Origin: Paenibacillus sp. 1781tsa1
Lineage (GTDB): Bacteria > Bacillota > Bacilli > Paenibacillales > Paenibacillaceae
Assembly (NCBI RefSeq): GCF_024159265.1
Contig: NZ_JAMYWY010000001.1
Coordinates: forward strand, 248,001-312,000
Direction: 5' to 3'
DNA: 64,000 nucleotides
The first letter of the stretch is position 1. The number at the start of each line of letters is the position of its first letter. Under the pieces are notes generated by a model, which did no database searches, was not told the origin of the DNA, and was given only the letters and a program-made list of their open reading frames with translations. The position numbers and the translations under genes are program-made. Shown one piece after another: positions 1 through 9,810 of the stretch.

Positions 1-165
1 CCGGCGATGCTTGCCAATACCAGCCAACAGATGCGGGACCAAGGGTTCGAGCAGGTGTTGAAATATGCGCTGATCGTTGTAGCGAGTATTCCAATTCTGA
101 TCATGTATCCATTTGTACAGAAGCATTTTGTCAAAGGGGTCATGGTGGGTTCCCTCAAAGGTTAA
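1..165 (+). CDS. Carbohydrate ABC transporter permease, LplC/YtcP type (3' end only)
   Basis: Only the last 54 codons are inside the window, in the first frame and ending at a TAA. The visible part has one hydrophobic segment (roughly residues 25-40 of the fragment) and ends in GSLKG. The tail KHFVKGVMVGSLKG is typical of the MalG/LplC-like inner permeases of Paenibacillus oligosaccharide importers. It lies directly upstream of a solute-binding lipoprotein gene, which is the usual permease-permease-binding protein order of lplBCA-type operons. Family assignment rests on this tail and on context. Confidence 0.75.
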   Translation, partial: PAMLANTSQQMRDQGFEQVLKYALIVVASIPILIMYPFVQKHFVKGVMVGSLKG

Positions 166-173
166 TCCTTGTG

Positions 174-232
174 AATTAAGCCCGGATGCCTCTTGAGAGG
201 AGGTGGAAGGAACACGCCGGCTTCCGGGATCG
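174..232 (+). other. Intercistronic hairpin between permease and binding-protein genes
   Basis: The stretch between the permease stop and the binding-protein start holds GC-rich complementary blocks (CCCGGATGCC and GGCTTCCGGG) around a purine-rich loop. It has no T-run, so it is not a convincing terminator. A stable hairpin here could block 3' exonuclease decay and raise the level of the downstream lipoprotein mRNA, as is known between malE and malF; for this site that is inference. Confidence 0.35.
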
Positions 233-293
233 ATTTTATATACGTGCTGTACAACTCAATAATTTGCCGTTATGAACAAAAGGAGGAGTCAGA

Positions 294-1931
294 TTGAGAA
301 AATCTTGGATTTCGATGTTGTTTCTGGTCTTTGCTTCGATGGCTTTGTTGTCCGCATGCAGTTCATCCGAGGAGTCGGGTGGAAGTAGCGACGGTAGCGG
401 GGAGAGCGGTGGTCCTGTAACTATGACCTTCTTTGCTCCGCAAGGCAAAGCGTCCATGGAAGAGAATGAATTTACCCAATTTATCGAAGACAAGTTCGAC
501 GTTACCCTGAAATGGGATCTGGCCCCAACGGATGCCTTGCAGGATCGCAGACAATTGCTGCTGGCCAGTGGTGATTATCCGGAAGTGTTTCTTCACGGCA
601 AGTTCACCACTTCAGACCTTCAAACCTATGGAAAACAGGGCGTGTTCCTTCCGCTACAAGATCTGATTAAGGAGTATGGTCCGAACCTGACCAAGATTAT
701 GGAAGAGAAGCCATACTTCAAAGAAGCCATTACGGCACCGGATGGCAACATCTATGCACTGCCGATCTTCAATGAATGTTACCACTGCACGTATGCACAG
801 AAATACTGGATCAACACAGAGTGGCTCGATAATCTGGGTCTGAAAATGCCAACCACAACTGATGAACTGTATACCGTTCTGAAGGCGTTTAAGACACAAG
901 ATCCAAACGGTAACGGGAAAGCCGACGAGATTCCACTTACGGGCGCACCGAACAAGTATGTATGGAATGGCAACATTGATGCCTACCTGATGAATAGTTT
1001 TATATACAATGATAACGACAAATACCTGATTGTGAACGATGGCAAGGTGAGTTTTGCCGCCAATCAGGAAGGCTGGAAGAAAGGGCTGGAGTACATGAAC
1101 AAGCTCTATGCAGATGGCTTGATTGATCCAGCTTCCTTCACGCAGAACGATCAGGCGATTGGACAACTGGGGAACAAAGAAGGCGATGAAGTGGTTGGCT
1201 CCATTACAACGGCGCTGGTCAGTTATCTCGTAAATACCTATGACAAAGACATCACTCGTCACCAACACTGGGATATTGTCCCTCCATTGAAAGGGCCGGA
1301 TGGCGTGCAGACAACAGGTGCCACACAGAGCGTCGGTGAGTTTGAGTTTGCCATTACCAACAAAGCGACAGAAGCACAGCAGATTGCCGCCATCAAAATT
1401 GTCGACTACATGTTCAGTGAAGAAGGTGCACTGTACGCGGAGTATGGACCAACCGAAGGCAAGGGCTGGAAAAAGGCAGATGCCGATGAGAAAAACATCA
1501 ATGGCGAGCCTGCCAAATACAGTTACTACAACCTGCCTGAGCGTGATCCGAACGTTGTTGTGAATGAGAGCTGGTCACAGATCGGAGCGCATGACTTGTC
1601 CAACACATTCCGTAATCTGTTTGCCGAAGGGCAGAACCCTTTGGAAGCAGAGGGTTATGGTACACGTCTGGCTCAAGCGACCAATGTGTATGAACCCTAT
1701 GCACCAAAAGAAGTATATCCTGCGAACGTGTTTATCCGTCCAGAGGATACGGAATCAGCTGCACAATTGACTACTGCCATCAAGGATTATGTGCAGACGA
1801 ATATGGCGCAGTTCATTATTGGTAGCAAGAGCATTGATAAGGAATGGGATTCGTATGTTAAAGGCTTTGATGGTCTGGGGTTGAGTAATTACCTTGAGAT
1901 CTACCAGCGTGCCATTGAGAAGAATCAATAA
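294..1931 (+). CDS. Extracellular solute-binding lipoprotein, LplA/YtcQ family
   Basis: A 545-residue binding protein for a carbohydrate ABC importer, tethered outside the membrane. The TTG start follows an AGGAGG site at good spacing. The N-terminus is a lipoprotein signal peptide with lipobox LSAC and lipidated Cys22, followed by a Ser/Gly/Glu-rich linker. The rest is a large family-1-like fold of about the usual length for LplA/YtcQ proteins. It follows an LplC-type permease and is followed by a terminator, so it probably ends the importer operon. Given the GH38 and GH3 enzymes downstream, the ligand may be a mannose-containing or beta-linked oligosaccharide. That is inference from context; the sequence does not show the ligand. 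Confidence 0.9.
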   Translation: MRKSWISMLFLVFASMALLSACSSSEESGGSSDGSGESGGPVTMTFFAPQGKASMEENEFTQFIEDKFDVTLKWDLAPTDALQDRRQLLLASGDYPEVFLHGKFTTSDLQTYGKQGVFLPLQDLIKEYGPNLTKIMEEKPYFKEAITAPDGNIYALPIFNECYHCTYAQKYWINTEWLDNLGLKMPTTTDELYTVLKAFKTQDPNGNGKADEIPLTGAPNKYVWNGNIDAYLMNSFIYNDNDKYLIVNDGKVSFAANQEGWKKGLEYMNKLYADGLIDPASFTQNDQAIGQLGNKEGDEVVGSITTALVSYLVNTYDKDITRHQHWDIVPPLKGPDGVQTTGATQSVGEFEFAITNKATEAQQIAAIKIVDYMFSEEGALYAEYGPTEGKGWKKADADEKNINGEPAKYSYYNLPERDPNVVVNESWSQIGAHDLSNTFRNLFAEGQNPLEAEGYGTRLAQATNVYEPYAPKEVYPANVFIRPEDTESAAQLTTAIKDYVQTNMAQFIIGSKSIDKEWDSYVKGFDGLGLSNYLEIYQRAIEKNQ

Positions 1932-1950
1932 TTGAAGGATTCCATATAGA

Positions 1951-1990
1951 GGCTGTCCCGTCTGTCACCCGTGACCGGGACGGTCTTCTC
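1951..1990 (+). terminator. Rho-independent terminator after the binding-protein gene
   Basis: A 9-bp stem (GCTGTCCCG paired with CGGGACGGT, with G-T wobbles) is followed by TTCTCC. The U-tract is weak, so it may be leaky and allow read-through into the regulator gene. Confidence 0.6.
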
Positions 1991-2106
1991 CTATGACAAC
2001 CCCACGTCATCCGATATAATGTACTGAATATTTATGGAAAATTAGTGATCAGCACAAATGTTTGTCGTCATTCAGCATGAACAGTAACGGTGGGGGGATC
2101 TCGGAG

Positions 2107-4326
2107 ATGAACAACAATTGGTTTAGACGTTTGCTGTTATCGTATCTGCCTGTTTTCTTTATTGTGACGACCATTCTATTCTTTATTTTTTTCCAGGTCT
2201 TCAATGAACAGAACCGTAGAGAAGCGCTTAAGGCCAATGAATTCCTGGCCTCACAGGTCACGCAATATCTGGACAACTCTTTGCGTTCCATTGACTTCAA
2301 GGTACTGCGTGAGATTTTGACCAACCCTAACTTGAAGAATTATTTCTCGGTATCTGGCAGCGATGATGTGTATGCCGGCATTCAGGCGGTCCAGGTGGTT
2401 GATGAATTGAAAATAGAGTATCCGCTGATCGATTCGATATATCTCGTTCGATATGGAGATGGCACGGTCTTCAGTAACGGGAAGGCTGTTCCGATTGAAG
2501 AGTTCCCGGATGCAGACTTTATTGCAGATAGCCGGACGAGGGATGAACAAAAGTGGGCAGGGGCACGAGCATTCCGGGCTTTCCCTTCACAAGCAACGGA
2601 GCAGGTAATTACAATTGTGCGAAGTGTAGGGAACGGCAAGGGACTTGTAGTCACGAACGTAGACCTGAGTACCCTGAGGAAGTCCATCATGCAGATGTAT
2701 GATCCGGAATTCACGTTTGTGAACATCTTCAACCGTTCAGGCGGTAATCTGTGGGATAGCAGTATGCCCGAAGGGGTTACAGCCTCCACTAAAACTACGT
2801 CGGGAGAAGTTTTCTCTGAATTTACGTCGAGTTATAGCGGTTGGAAGGTGCAGACAGGTCTCAATAACGGCAAAATCGTCAAATGGGCTCTGCAATTTTA
2901 TAATATCTGGTTTGCCTTTGCTGTGGTGGTTGTGCTGATTGGCGTGGTGTGGGTGATCTATGTGACCCGCAGAAACTACAAGCCGATTCAGCAGATTGTT
3001 ACGTTAATTCAGACCGTCTCCTCGCAGAAGCAATCCGGACTGAACTATGGCAAAGAGAATGAGTTCCGTTTCATCCATACCACGCTGGAACGCATGATTG
3101 ATCAGACGAGACAATATCAGGAGGAGCATGAAGAGAATCTGATTTTGCAGAAAAGAATGTTCTTTCAGGAATTGCTTGAAGGCACACGAGACTTTACGAG
3201 CACGGAGCTGACAGCAGAGATGAAGAAGTTCAAACTGCCTGAGCTGGAGCATCGTTGGGCCGTCATGGTAATTGAAATGGATCGGTATGATGCATTTGTG
3301 ACGGAGTATCATCATCAGGACCAATCCCTCCTGAAATTCGTGTTATCCAGTATTCTGCAGGAGAGTGCGCGTCATGAAGGAACGGAAGTATGGGCTGAAT
3401 GGATCTCCGATCAGCGTCTATACGCCATCCTCTGGATGCCGGACATGGAACAGGCCGAGGAGACGGAGCATCGATTGCTGGCTGGTTATCTGGACAGGAT
3501 CGATCAGTATCTGAACTTCACCGTGACCATTGGTGTGGGTCGGGTTGCTGTCGATATTCGGGGGCTGAGAGCTTCATTGAAAGAAGCTGTGCATGCGCTG
3601 GAGTACAAGGCTGTACTGGGGATAAATCGCATCATTCCGTGTAGCGATGTACCGAATTCGACCAATGATGTGTATGAGTTCCTGAAGACCATCTCACTGC
3701 TGGTACAGGCGATGCGTTTATCGGACGATGTCTGGGAAAAGCATTTTGAGAGACTGTTTGAACAAATCAGTGAGTCCGTCCTGTCCCGTCAGGAGATTAT
3801 GAATACGATCCAATTGTTATTTCAACATTACAATCGCGAATTTGCCGAACTTCCACGTGAGTACCAGGATTCGTGGGCTGCGATATTCACCCCGCTTCTC
3901 CCAAGGCTTGAGGGCTGGGAGACGTTGGATGATCTGCGTGAGCTGTGCTGGGAAGGTTTCCGGGAACTGGCCCTGCAGATGAAGACGCTGCAATGTTCGC
4001 GTAAACACAGATCTCATATTCTAGAGATTCGAAAATACATCGAAGAGCATTACAATAATCCCGATCTGTCGCTGAACTACCTTAGTGATCGATTCGATAT
4101 TAATCCGAAGTATCTGAGCAAGCTTTTCAAGGATGAGATTGGGGAGAAGTTTGTGGATCTGCTCATTAGTCATCGCATCGAAAAAGCCAAACTGCTCATG
4201 CAGGAGACGGATAAGGCCATTCAGGAGATCAGTGAAGAAGTGGGATATACCAACTATAATTCCTTCAATCGGGCTTTCAAGAACGTGGTGGGTGTAGCGC
4301 CAAGTGACTACCGTAAGGCCATGTGA
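2107..4326 (+). CDS. Membrane-bound AraC-family regulator with extracellular sensor domain
   Basis: About 739 residues. Order: TM segment near residues 10-32, an extracytoplasmic region of about 240 residues (Cache-like by position and size), a second TM near 272-295, a cytoplasmic linker, and a C-terminal AraC double helix-turn-helix over the last 100 residues (YLSDRFDINPKYLSKLF and EISEEVGYTNYNSFNRAFK). This one-protein sensor-regulator type is common in Paenibacillus next to LplABC-like importers, where it senses sugar outside the cell and controls the adjacent operon. The ATG at 2107 is preferred because GGTGGGGGG lies 9 bases upstream and the membrane segment follows at once. A TTG at 2062 would add 15 unremarkable residues. 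It sits between the importer and the glycosidase genes and probably controls one or both. Confidence 0.88.
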   Translation: MNNNWFRRLLLSYLPVFFIVTTILFFIFFQVFNEQNRREALKANEFLASQVTQYLDNSLRSIDFKVLREILTNPNLKNYFSVSGSDDVYAGIQAVQVVDELKIEYPLIDSIYLVRYGDGTVFSNGKAVPIEEFPDADFIADSRTRDEQKWAGARAFRAFPSQATEQVITIVRSVGNGKGLVVTNVDLSTLRKSIMQMYDPEFTFVNIFNRSGGNLWDSSMPEGVTASTKTTSGEVFSEFTSSYSGWKVQTGLNNGKIVKWALQFYNIWFAFAVVVVLIGVVWVIYVTRRNYKPIQQIVTLIQTVSSQKQSGLNYGKENEFRFIHTTLERMIDQTRQYQEEHEENLILQKRMFFQELLEGTRDFTSTELTAEMKKFKLPELEHRWAVMVIEMDRYDAFVTEYHHQDQSLLKFVLSSILQESARHEGTEVWAEWISDQRLYAILWMPDMEQAEETEHRLLAGYLDRIDQYLNFTVTIGVGRVAVDIRGLRASLKEAVHALEYKAVLGINRIIPCSDVPNSTNDVYEFLKTISLLVQAMRLSDDVWEKHFERLFEQISESVLSRQEIMNTIQLLFQHYNREFAELPREYQDSWAAIFTPLLPRLEGWETLDDLRELCWEGFRELALQMKTLQCSRKHRSHILEIRKYIEEHYNNPDLSLNYLSDRFDINPKYLSKLFKDEIGEKFVDLLISHRIEKAKLLMQETDKAIQEISEEVGYTNYNSFNRAFKNVVGVAPSDYRKAM

Positions 4327-4376
4327 TGTAAGTGCACGAGCCTAACTAATTCCGAACGTATAAGGAGAATGTGCAT

Positions 4377-6689
4377 ATGGACTATAAAGATGCTTCGCTT
4401 CCCATTCAGGAGCGGGTTCAGGATCTGATCGGACGGATGACAACAGCCGAGAAGATTGGACAACTCATCCAGCCGATGGGCTGGAAGACGTATGATAAAG
4501 CAGCTGATGGTACAGTACGGGTGACGGAAGAGTTCAAAGCGGACATGGAACAGGGCGGTGTCGGTTCTCTGTATGGTGTGCTTCGGGCCGATCCATGGAC
4601 TGAAGTAACGCTGGAGACAGGTCTGACACCACGGCAGGGAGCCGTTGCCACAAATGTCATTCAGCAGTATGCCATGGAGCATTCCCGGCTGGGCATTCCC
4701 ATTTTGTTCGGGGAAGAGTGCTCCCACGGTCATATGGCGATTGGGGCGACTGTATTTCCCGTTCCGTTAACGGTGGGCAGCACGTGGAATATGGAATTAT
4801 ACCGCAAGATGTGTGAAGCCATCGCTGTGGAGACCCGGAGCCAGGGGGGAGCGGCAACATATTCCCCGGTGCTTGATGTCGTGCGTGACCCGAGATGGGG
4901 GCGAACGGAGGAATGTTTTGCCGAAGATCCATACCTAATTAGTGAATTCGCAGTAGAAGCCATGAAGGGACTACAGGGTGACCACCTTGATTCCAACCAG
5001 ACAATTGTGGCGACACTCAAGCATTTTGCAGCTTATGGCAGTTCGGAGGGTGGGCGCAATGCTGCACCTGTGCATATGGGATTACGTGAATTGCATGAAA
5101 TAGATCTGTTGCCGTTCAAAAAAGCAGTGGAAGCCGGGGCTTGTTCCGTGATGACTGCTTATAACGAGATTGATGGCGTACCGTGTACGTCCAGTACGTA
5201 TCTGCTGAATGACCTGCTGCGCGAGCAGTGGGGATTTGATGGGTTTGTGATTACTGATTTTGGCGCCATTCAGATGCTCGTTCATGGACATAACACCGCG
5301 GAGAACGGGGAGCAGGCCGTAGCGCAGTCTCTTCAGGCAGGAGTAGACATGGAGATGTCCGGGTACATGTATCGCAAACATCTCGGTCAGGCACTTGAAC
5401 AGGGGCTGATTGAAGAGAAAGATCTGGACTTGGCTGTGTCGCGGGTGCTGGAGATGAAATTCAGACTGGGGTTATTCGAGCAACCCTTCGTTGATCCTGA
5501 CTTTGCAGAGCAGGTCATCGGATGTGTAGATCATATGCAGCTGGCGAGAGAAGTTGCACAGGAGGGGATTATTTTACTGAAAAATGAGGGGAATACTCTT
5601 CCGCTTGCCAAAACAGGTACGAAGTTAGCTGTCATTGGTCCGAATGCGAACCATATCTATAACCAGCTCGGGGACTATACCTCGCCACAGCCGCGAGAAC
5701 AGATCGTCACCGTACTGGATGGTATTACGCGCAAGCTTGGCGTGGATTCGGGTCAGGTATTGTACGCACCTGGTTGCCGGATTAAAGGCGATTCCAGAGA
5801 GGGCTTTGCGCAAGCGCTCGCCTGTGCGGAACAGGCCGATGTCATCGTGATGGTGATGGGTGGTTCCAGCGCCCGCGATTTTGGTGTAGGCACGATCGAC
5901 TTGCGGACAGGAGCGTCTGTGGTAACCGATGACCCATGGAATGATATGGAGTGCGGCGAGGGTATTGACCGGGCTTCCCTGAATCTCATGGGTGTTCAAT
6001 TGGAGCTGGTGCAGGAGCTACATAAGCTGGGTAAACCGGTTATCGTGGTCTATATTAATGGCCGTCCCATTGCCGAACCTTGGATTGATGAGCATGTTCA
6101 GGCCATTGTGGAGGCGTGGTACCCAGGGCAGGAAGGTGGTAACGCCATCGCAGATATTCTGTTTGGCGACGTGAATCCATCCGGTCGTCTGACCGTTTCC
6201 ATTCCCAAGCATGTTGGGCAACTTCCCGTCTACTATCATGCCAAGCGTACGCGTGGCAAGCGGTATCTGGAGATGGATCTTGCGCCGCAGTATCCGTTCG
6301 GCTATGGACTGAGCTACACCGAATTCAAATACGAGAATGTAAAGGTAGTACCGAAAGTGATCGGGCCAGAAGATGAAGCGCAGGTGATGGTTGAAGTCAC
6401 GAATACTGGAGCGGTTGCGGGAAGTGAAGTTGTGCAGTTGTACATCACGGATGTGTCGGCTTCAGTCACCCGGGCTGAAATGTCTTTGAAGGGTTTTCGT
6501 AAAATCCATCTGGAGCCAGGAGAGACCCAGACCGTTACATTCCCTGTGCAAAAAGAACACCTCGCACTGATCGACTCCCGTCTCCAGTCTGTTGTGGAAC
6601 CAGGTGAATTCATACTCATGGTTGGCCGCAATTCTGCTGACTGGACCGCTTGCAGTCTGCACATTCAGAAGGTGGGGGTGGAGGTATGA
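4377..6689 (+). CDS. Glycoside hydrolase family 3 (beta-glucosidase/beta-xylosidase type)
   Basis: A 770-residue GH3 enzyme that releases non-reducing-end beta-linked sugars. The N-terminal TIM-barrel domain ends around residue 350 and carries the expected nucleophile Asp294 in VITDFGAI. The alpha/beta sandwich domain follows (ILLKNEGNTLPL; GKPVIVVYINGRP; PSGRLTVSIP), then a C-terminal fibronectin-III-like domain (VTNTGAVAGSEVVQLYI). There is no signal peptide, so it acts in the cytoplasm on imported oligosaccharides. The ATG chosen sits 9 bases after AAGGAG; a GTG two codons earlier is less well placed. Its stop overlaps the next start in ATGA, so it is translationally coupled to the GH38 gene. 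Sequence alone does not separate glucosidase from xylosidase. Confidence 0.92.
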   Translation: MDYKDASLPIQERVQDLIGRMTTAEKIGQLIQPMGWKTYDKAADGTVRVTEEFKADMEQGGVGSLYGVLRADPWTEVTLETGLTPRQGAVATNVIQQYAMEHSRLGIPILFGEECSHGHMAIGATVFPVPLTVGSTWNMELYRKMCEAIAVETRSQGGAATYSPVLDVVRDPRWGRTEECFAEDPYLISEFAVEAMKGLQGDHLDSNQTIVATLKHFAAYGSSEGGRNAAPVHMGLRELHEIDLLPFKKAVEAGACSVMTAYNEIDGVPCTSSTYLLNDLLREQWGFDGFVITDFGAIQMLVHGHNTAENGEQAVAQSLQAGVDMEMSGYMYRKHLGQALEQGLIEEKDLDLAVSRVLEMKFRLGLFEQPFVDPDFAEQVIGCVDHMQLAREVAQEGIILLKNEGNTLPLAKTGTKLAVIGPNANHIYNQLGDYTSPQPREQIVTVLDGITRKLGVDSGQVLYAPGCRIKGDSREGFAQALACAEQADVIVMVMGGSSARDFGVGTIDLRTGASVVTDDPWNDMECGEGIDRASLNLMGVQLELVQELHKLGKPVIVVYINGRPIAEPWIDEHVQAIVEAWYPGQEGGNAIADILFGDVNPSGRLTVSIPKHVGQLPVYYHAKRTRGKRYLEMDLAPQYPFGYGLSYTEFKYENVKVVPKVIGPEDEAQVMVEVTNTGAVAGSEVVQLYITDVSASVTRAEMSLKGFRKIHLEPGETQTVTFPVQKEHLALIDSRLQSVVEPGEFILMVGRNSADWTACSLHIQKVGVEV

Positions 6690-9600
6690 TTCGAATTCAA
6701 CGATTCATTGAGGATATGAACCGGTCGCAGTGGCTGGATACGATCGAGCTTCCAGCGTGGGAGATGCAGAAGGCCAGATACATTCGGCCAGGGGAATACG
6801 AGTATGAGCAGGCGGACAAGGCAATGCAAAGCTTGAATCCGCTGAACAGTGTACACGGAACGACGTATTTTCTGAGTAAACGTGTGGAGATTCCGGACAG
6901 TTGGCAGGATCAAGCCATTGGGTTAATTTTTGAGACTGGAGGAGAAGGGCTGCTGAAGGTGAATGGCGTGCCTTATCACGGACTGGATCGGAATCACGGA
7001 TTCGTACCTCTTCCGAGAAGTCGAGTAGGCAATGCGCCGCAGTTGGAGATTGAACTCTACGACCCGATCCCGGAGCCGCATGACCCACTCAACCGACAAG
7101 CTGTTATTCAGCCGCCTATTCAGGGCATTCGGGCAGCATTGGTTCATATCAATCAGCCTTTGCAGAGCCTGATGTACAGCGTGACGGTACTCGCCGAGTC
7201 GCTCCGGGCATATAACGAGAAGGAGCCCAAGCGGATGGCACTTGTTCAGGCCATTCACCAGGTGATGGATGAGATGTACAATAATCCGGACCGCTGGACG
7301 GATGCAGCATGGATACAGAATTTTGAACATGGACTGGTACAGTCAGTGCAGCAGGAAGACCCGGAGGAATATCGAAGTGGCTTCATGCATCTGGTTGGAC
7401 AATCCCACATTGATATTGCCTGGCTGTGGCCTGTGCGAGAGACGGTGCGCAAGTCCAGTCGCACGTTCTCGACCATGTGTACCCTGATGGATACGTATCC
7501 GGATTTTGTGTATTCCCAGAGCCAGCCGCAGCTGTATGCCTTCGTGAAAGAGCATTACCCGGAGCTGTACGAGCGAGTTAAAGCACGCATTACTGAAGGG
7601 CGCTGGGAGTTGGTCGGGGGCATGTGGGTGGAGCCAGATCTGAATATTCCGAGTGGCGAGTCTTTGGTCCGGCAGATTCTGTATGGACAGAACTTCTACC
7701 AGGCAGAGTTTGGCAAACGCTCCAATATCGAGTGGCTGCCCGATACCTTCGGCTACTGTGCTTCCTTGCCGCAGATGCTGAAGCTTGCGAATATTCCTTA
7801 TTTTGTGACCACCAAGCTGAATTGGAATGACACCAACGCGTTTCCTTATGACCTCTTCGACTGGGTAGGCATTGACGGTACTTCAGTGCTGGCGTATCTG
7901 AATCATGGGGTGAATGAGCATACGCGGCCCAAAGATGTGGATGAACATTGGCAATCGTACAAACAGAAGGATGTGCATCCCGAGCAGATGTTGCTCTACG
8001 GACACGGCGATGGTGGTGGCGGTGTGACGAATGAGATGGTGGAGTTTGCAGAGCGATCTCACTTGATGGTGGGGCAGCCAATCAGCAAATTCAGCACGGC
8101 AGGCGCTTTTTTTGAAGACATATCGTCCAATAATTCAACGTTGCCAAAGTGGCACGGGGACTTGTACCTGGAGTTACACCGGGGAACCTATACGACTCAT
8201 GCGAGGAACAAACGTAGTAATCGAAAGGCAGAGGTATTGTACCGGGAAGCGGAGATCTGGGGGCAATTTGCCGGAGCTTGTGCTGCACACACGAAGAATG
8301 ATCTGGATGAAGGCTGGAAGCTGATCATGCTCAACCAATTCCATGACATTATTCCGGGAACATCGATTCCTGAAGTATACGTAACGTCCACGGAGGAGTA
8401 CACGAAGGTATTTACATTAGGTACATCCGCACTGCGGGAAACGCTGCATATCCTTGCGGAGAACATTGCAACCGATGATGTTGATGGTCTTCCCTACATT
8501 ATATTTAACAGCCTCGGCTGGGAACGTGGAGAAAATATCACCATTACAGGAGGGGCCCACCTCGCCGGGATGGCTGCATTCGATCGTCAAGGAAACCGTC
8601 TGGCTATTGACCTGGAGCAAAAGGAAGACAAGTGTACGCTGCTTGTGCATGTTCCATCGATTCCTGCTTTTGGGTATACAACCATATGGCTACGCGAGGC
8701 ATCGGATGTTAACCTTCCAGTAAGGGAAGAAGAATCTTTCCCTTCCACATGGGAAACCGAATTTTACACGCTTGAGTTCAATGACTTGGGAGAGATCACC
8801 AAGTGGTATGACAAAACGGTAGGACGCGACTGGCTGAAGCCCGGTGATCGGGCGAATGAGTGGCAGTTTTTCCATGACAAACCGACGTACTGGGATGCCT
8901 GGGATATCGATCCACGGTTTGAATCCCAGCGGGCAGGTGCGGTGCAGTTGGTCTCCAGAGAGGTTGTACAGCGCGGAGCTACGCGAGATGTGCTGCGTTA
9001 TGTGTGGAAGCTGAATCAATCGGAGATCAGCCAGGATATCATTTTGCATCACCACCAGCGGCGTGTTGATTTCCATACGAAAGTGAACTGGAATGAGAGT
9101 CATAAGCTACTCAAGGTGGCATTTCCGGTGGATCTGGTGGCAGCCAAAGCAGCCTATGAAATCCCGTTTGGAGCGTTGGAGCGTCCAACCCATAACAATA
9201 CCAGTTGGGAACAGGCGCAGTTCGAGGTCTGTGGGCATCGCTGGGCGAATATCTCAGAGGGTAACAGTGGTGTGAGTTTGCTGAATGATTGCAAATACGG
9301 GTATGACATCAAGGATCGGACGATCCGCCTGTCCCTGCTTCGCGCCCCGAAATGGCCGGATGAACATGCCGATCAGGGCGACCATGAATTCACATATTCG
9401 TTCCTGCCACATCAGGGAGATTGGCGACAAGCAGCTGTCGTTCGCCGCGCGATGGAGCTTAATCATCCGGTGGAGGTTGTAACAGCGAGTCCATCTTCGG
9501 GGCACTTGCCATCTGAACACGCTTGGGTTCAGTTCCATAGTGAGCATGTCATTCTGGATGCAATCAAGCCCGCGGAAGATGGCTCGGGAACGGTGCTGCG

Positions 9601-9793
9601 TTTCTACGAATCTTCAGGAGGTCGGGAAACGGTACATGTCGAATGGGTTAAAAAGGAAATCAAGGCGTCTGTCATTAATCTGCTGGAGGATGAGATCCAT
9701 CCGTTGGCTTGTCCGAACGGCACATTCGAACTGACATTCAAACCGTATGAAATTAAGTCAGTGAAACTTGTTCCAGTGAATCCAAATACGTAA
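6686..9793 (+). CDS. Glycoside hydrolase family 38 alpha-mannosidase
   Basis: A 1035-residue cytoplasmic enzyme, the usual length for bacterial GH38. GH38 enzymes remove alpha-linked mannose through a Zn-dependent retaining mechanism. Visible motifs are the zinc ligands His241 and Asp243 (SHIDIAWLWP), the probable nucleophile Asp353 (WLPDTFGY), GHGDGGGG, and NQFHDIIPGTSI with its conserved His-Asp. An N-terminal beta domain precedes the catalytic domain and a long beta-rich C-terminal half follows. The ATG overlaps the GH3 stop by 4 bases and has a GGTGGGGGTGGAGG ribosome binding region. Together with the GH3 and the two TIM-barrel genes it suggests breakdown of a mannose-containing glycan. 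Confidence 0.93.
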   Translation: MIRIQRFIEDMNRSQWLDTIELPAWEMQKARYIRPGEYEYEQADKAMQSLNPLNSVHGTTYFLSKRVEIPDSWQDQAIGLIFETGGEGLLKVNGVPYHGLDRNHGFVPLPRSRVGNAPQLEIELYDPIPEPHDPLNRQAVIQPPIQGIRAALVHINQPLQSLMYSVTVLAESLRAYNEKEPKRMALVQAIHQVMDEMYNNPDRWTDAAWIQNFEHGLVQSVQQEDPEEYRSGFMHLVGQSHIDIAWLWPVRETVRKSSRTFSTMCTLMDTYPDFVYSQSQPQLYAFVKEHYPELYERVKARITEGRWELVGGMWVEPDLNIPSGESLVRQILYGQNFYQAEFGKRSNIEWLPDTFGYCASLPQMLKLANIPYFVTTKLNWNDTNAFPYDLFDWVGIDGTSVLAYLNHGVNEHTRPKDVDEHWQSYKQKDVHPEQMLLYGHGDGGGGVTNEMVEFAERSHLMVGQPISKFSTAGAFFEDISSNNSTLPKWHGDLYLELHRGTYTTHARNKRSNRKAEVLYREAEIWGQFAGACAAHTKNDLDEGWKLIMLNQFHDIIPGTSIPEVYVTSTEEYTKVFTLGTSALRETLHILAENIATDDVDGLPYIIFNSLGWERGENITITGGAHLAGMAAFDRQGNRLAIDLEQKEDKCTLLVHVPSIPAFGYTTIWLREASDVNLPVREEESFPSTWETEFYTLEFNDLGEITKWYDKTVGRDWLKPGDRANEWQFFHDKPTYWDAWDIDPRFESQRAGAVQLVSREVVQRGATRDVLRYVWKLNQSEISQDIILHHHQRRVDFHTKVNWNESHKLLKVAFPVDLVAAKAAYEIPFGALERPTHNNTSWEQAQFEVCGHRWANISEGNSGVSLLNDCKYGYDIKDRTIRLSLLRAPKWPDEHADQGDHEFTYSFLPHQGDWRQAAVVRRAMELNHPVEVVTASPSSGHLPSEHAWVQFHSEHVILDAIKPAEDGSGTVLRFYESSGGRETVHVEWVKKEIKASVINLLEDEIHPLACPNGTFELTFKPYEIKSVKLVPVNPNT

Positions 9794-9810
9794 TCTTCAG
9801 GAGGTATGAC

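Noticed and set aside
654..1268. A 204-codon open frame on the minus strand inside the first binding-protein gene
   Set aside because: It is a shadow of the coding strand. It has no ribosome binding site, and its sequence is rich in Cys/Ile/Val with no motif.
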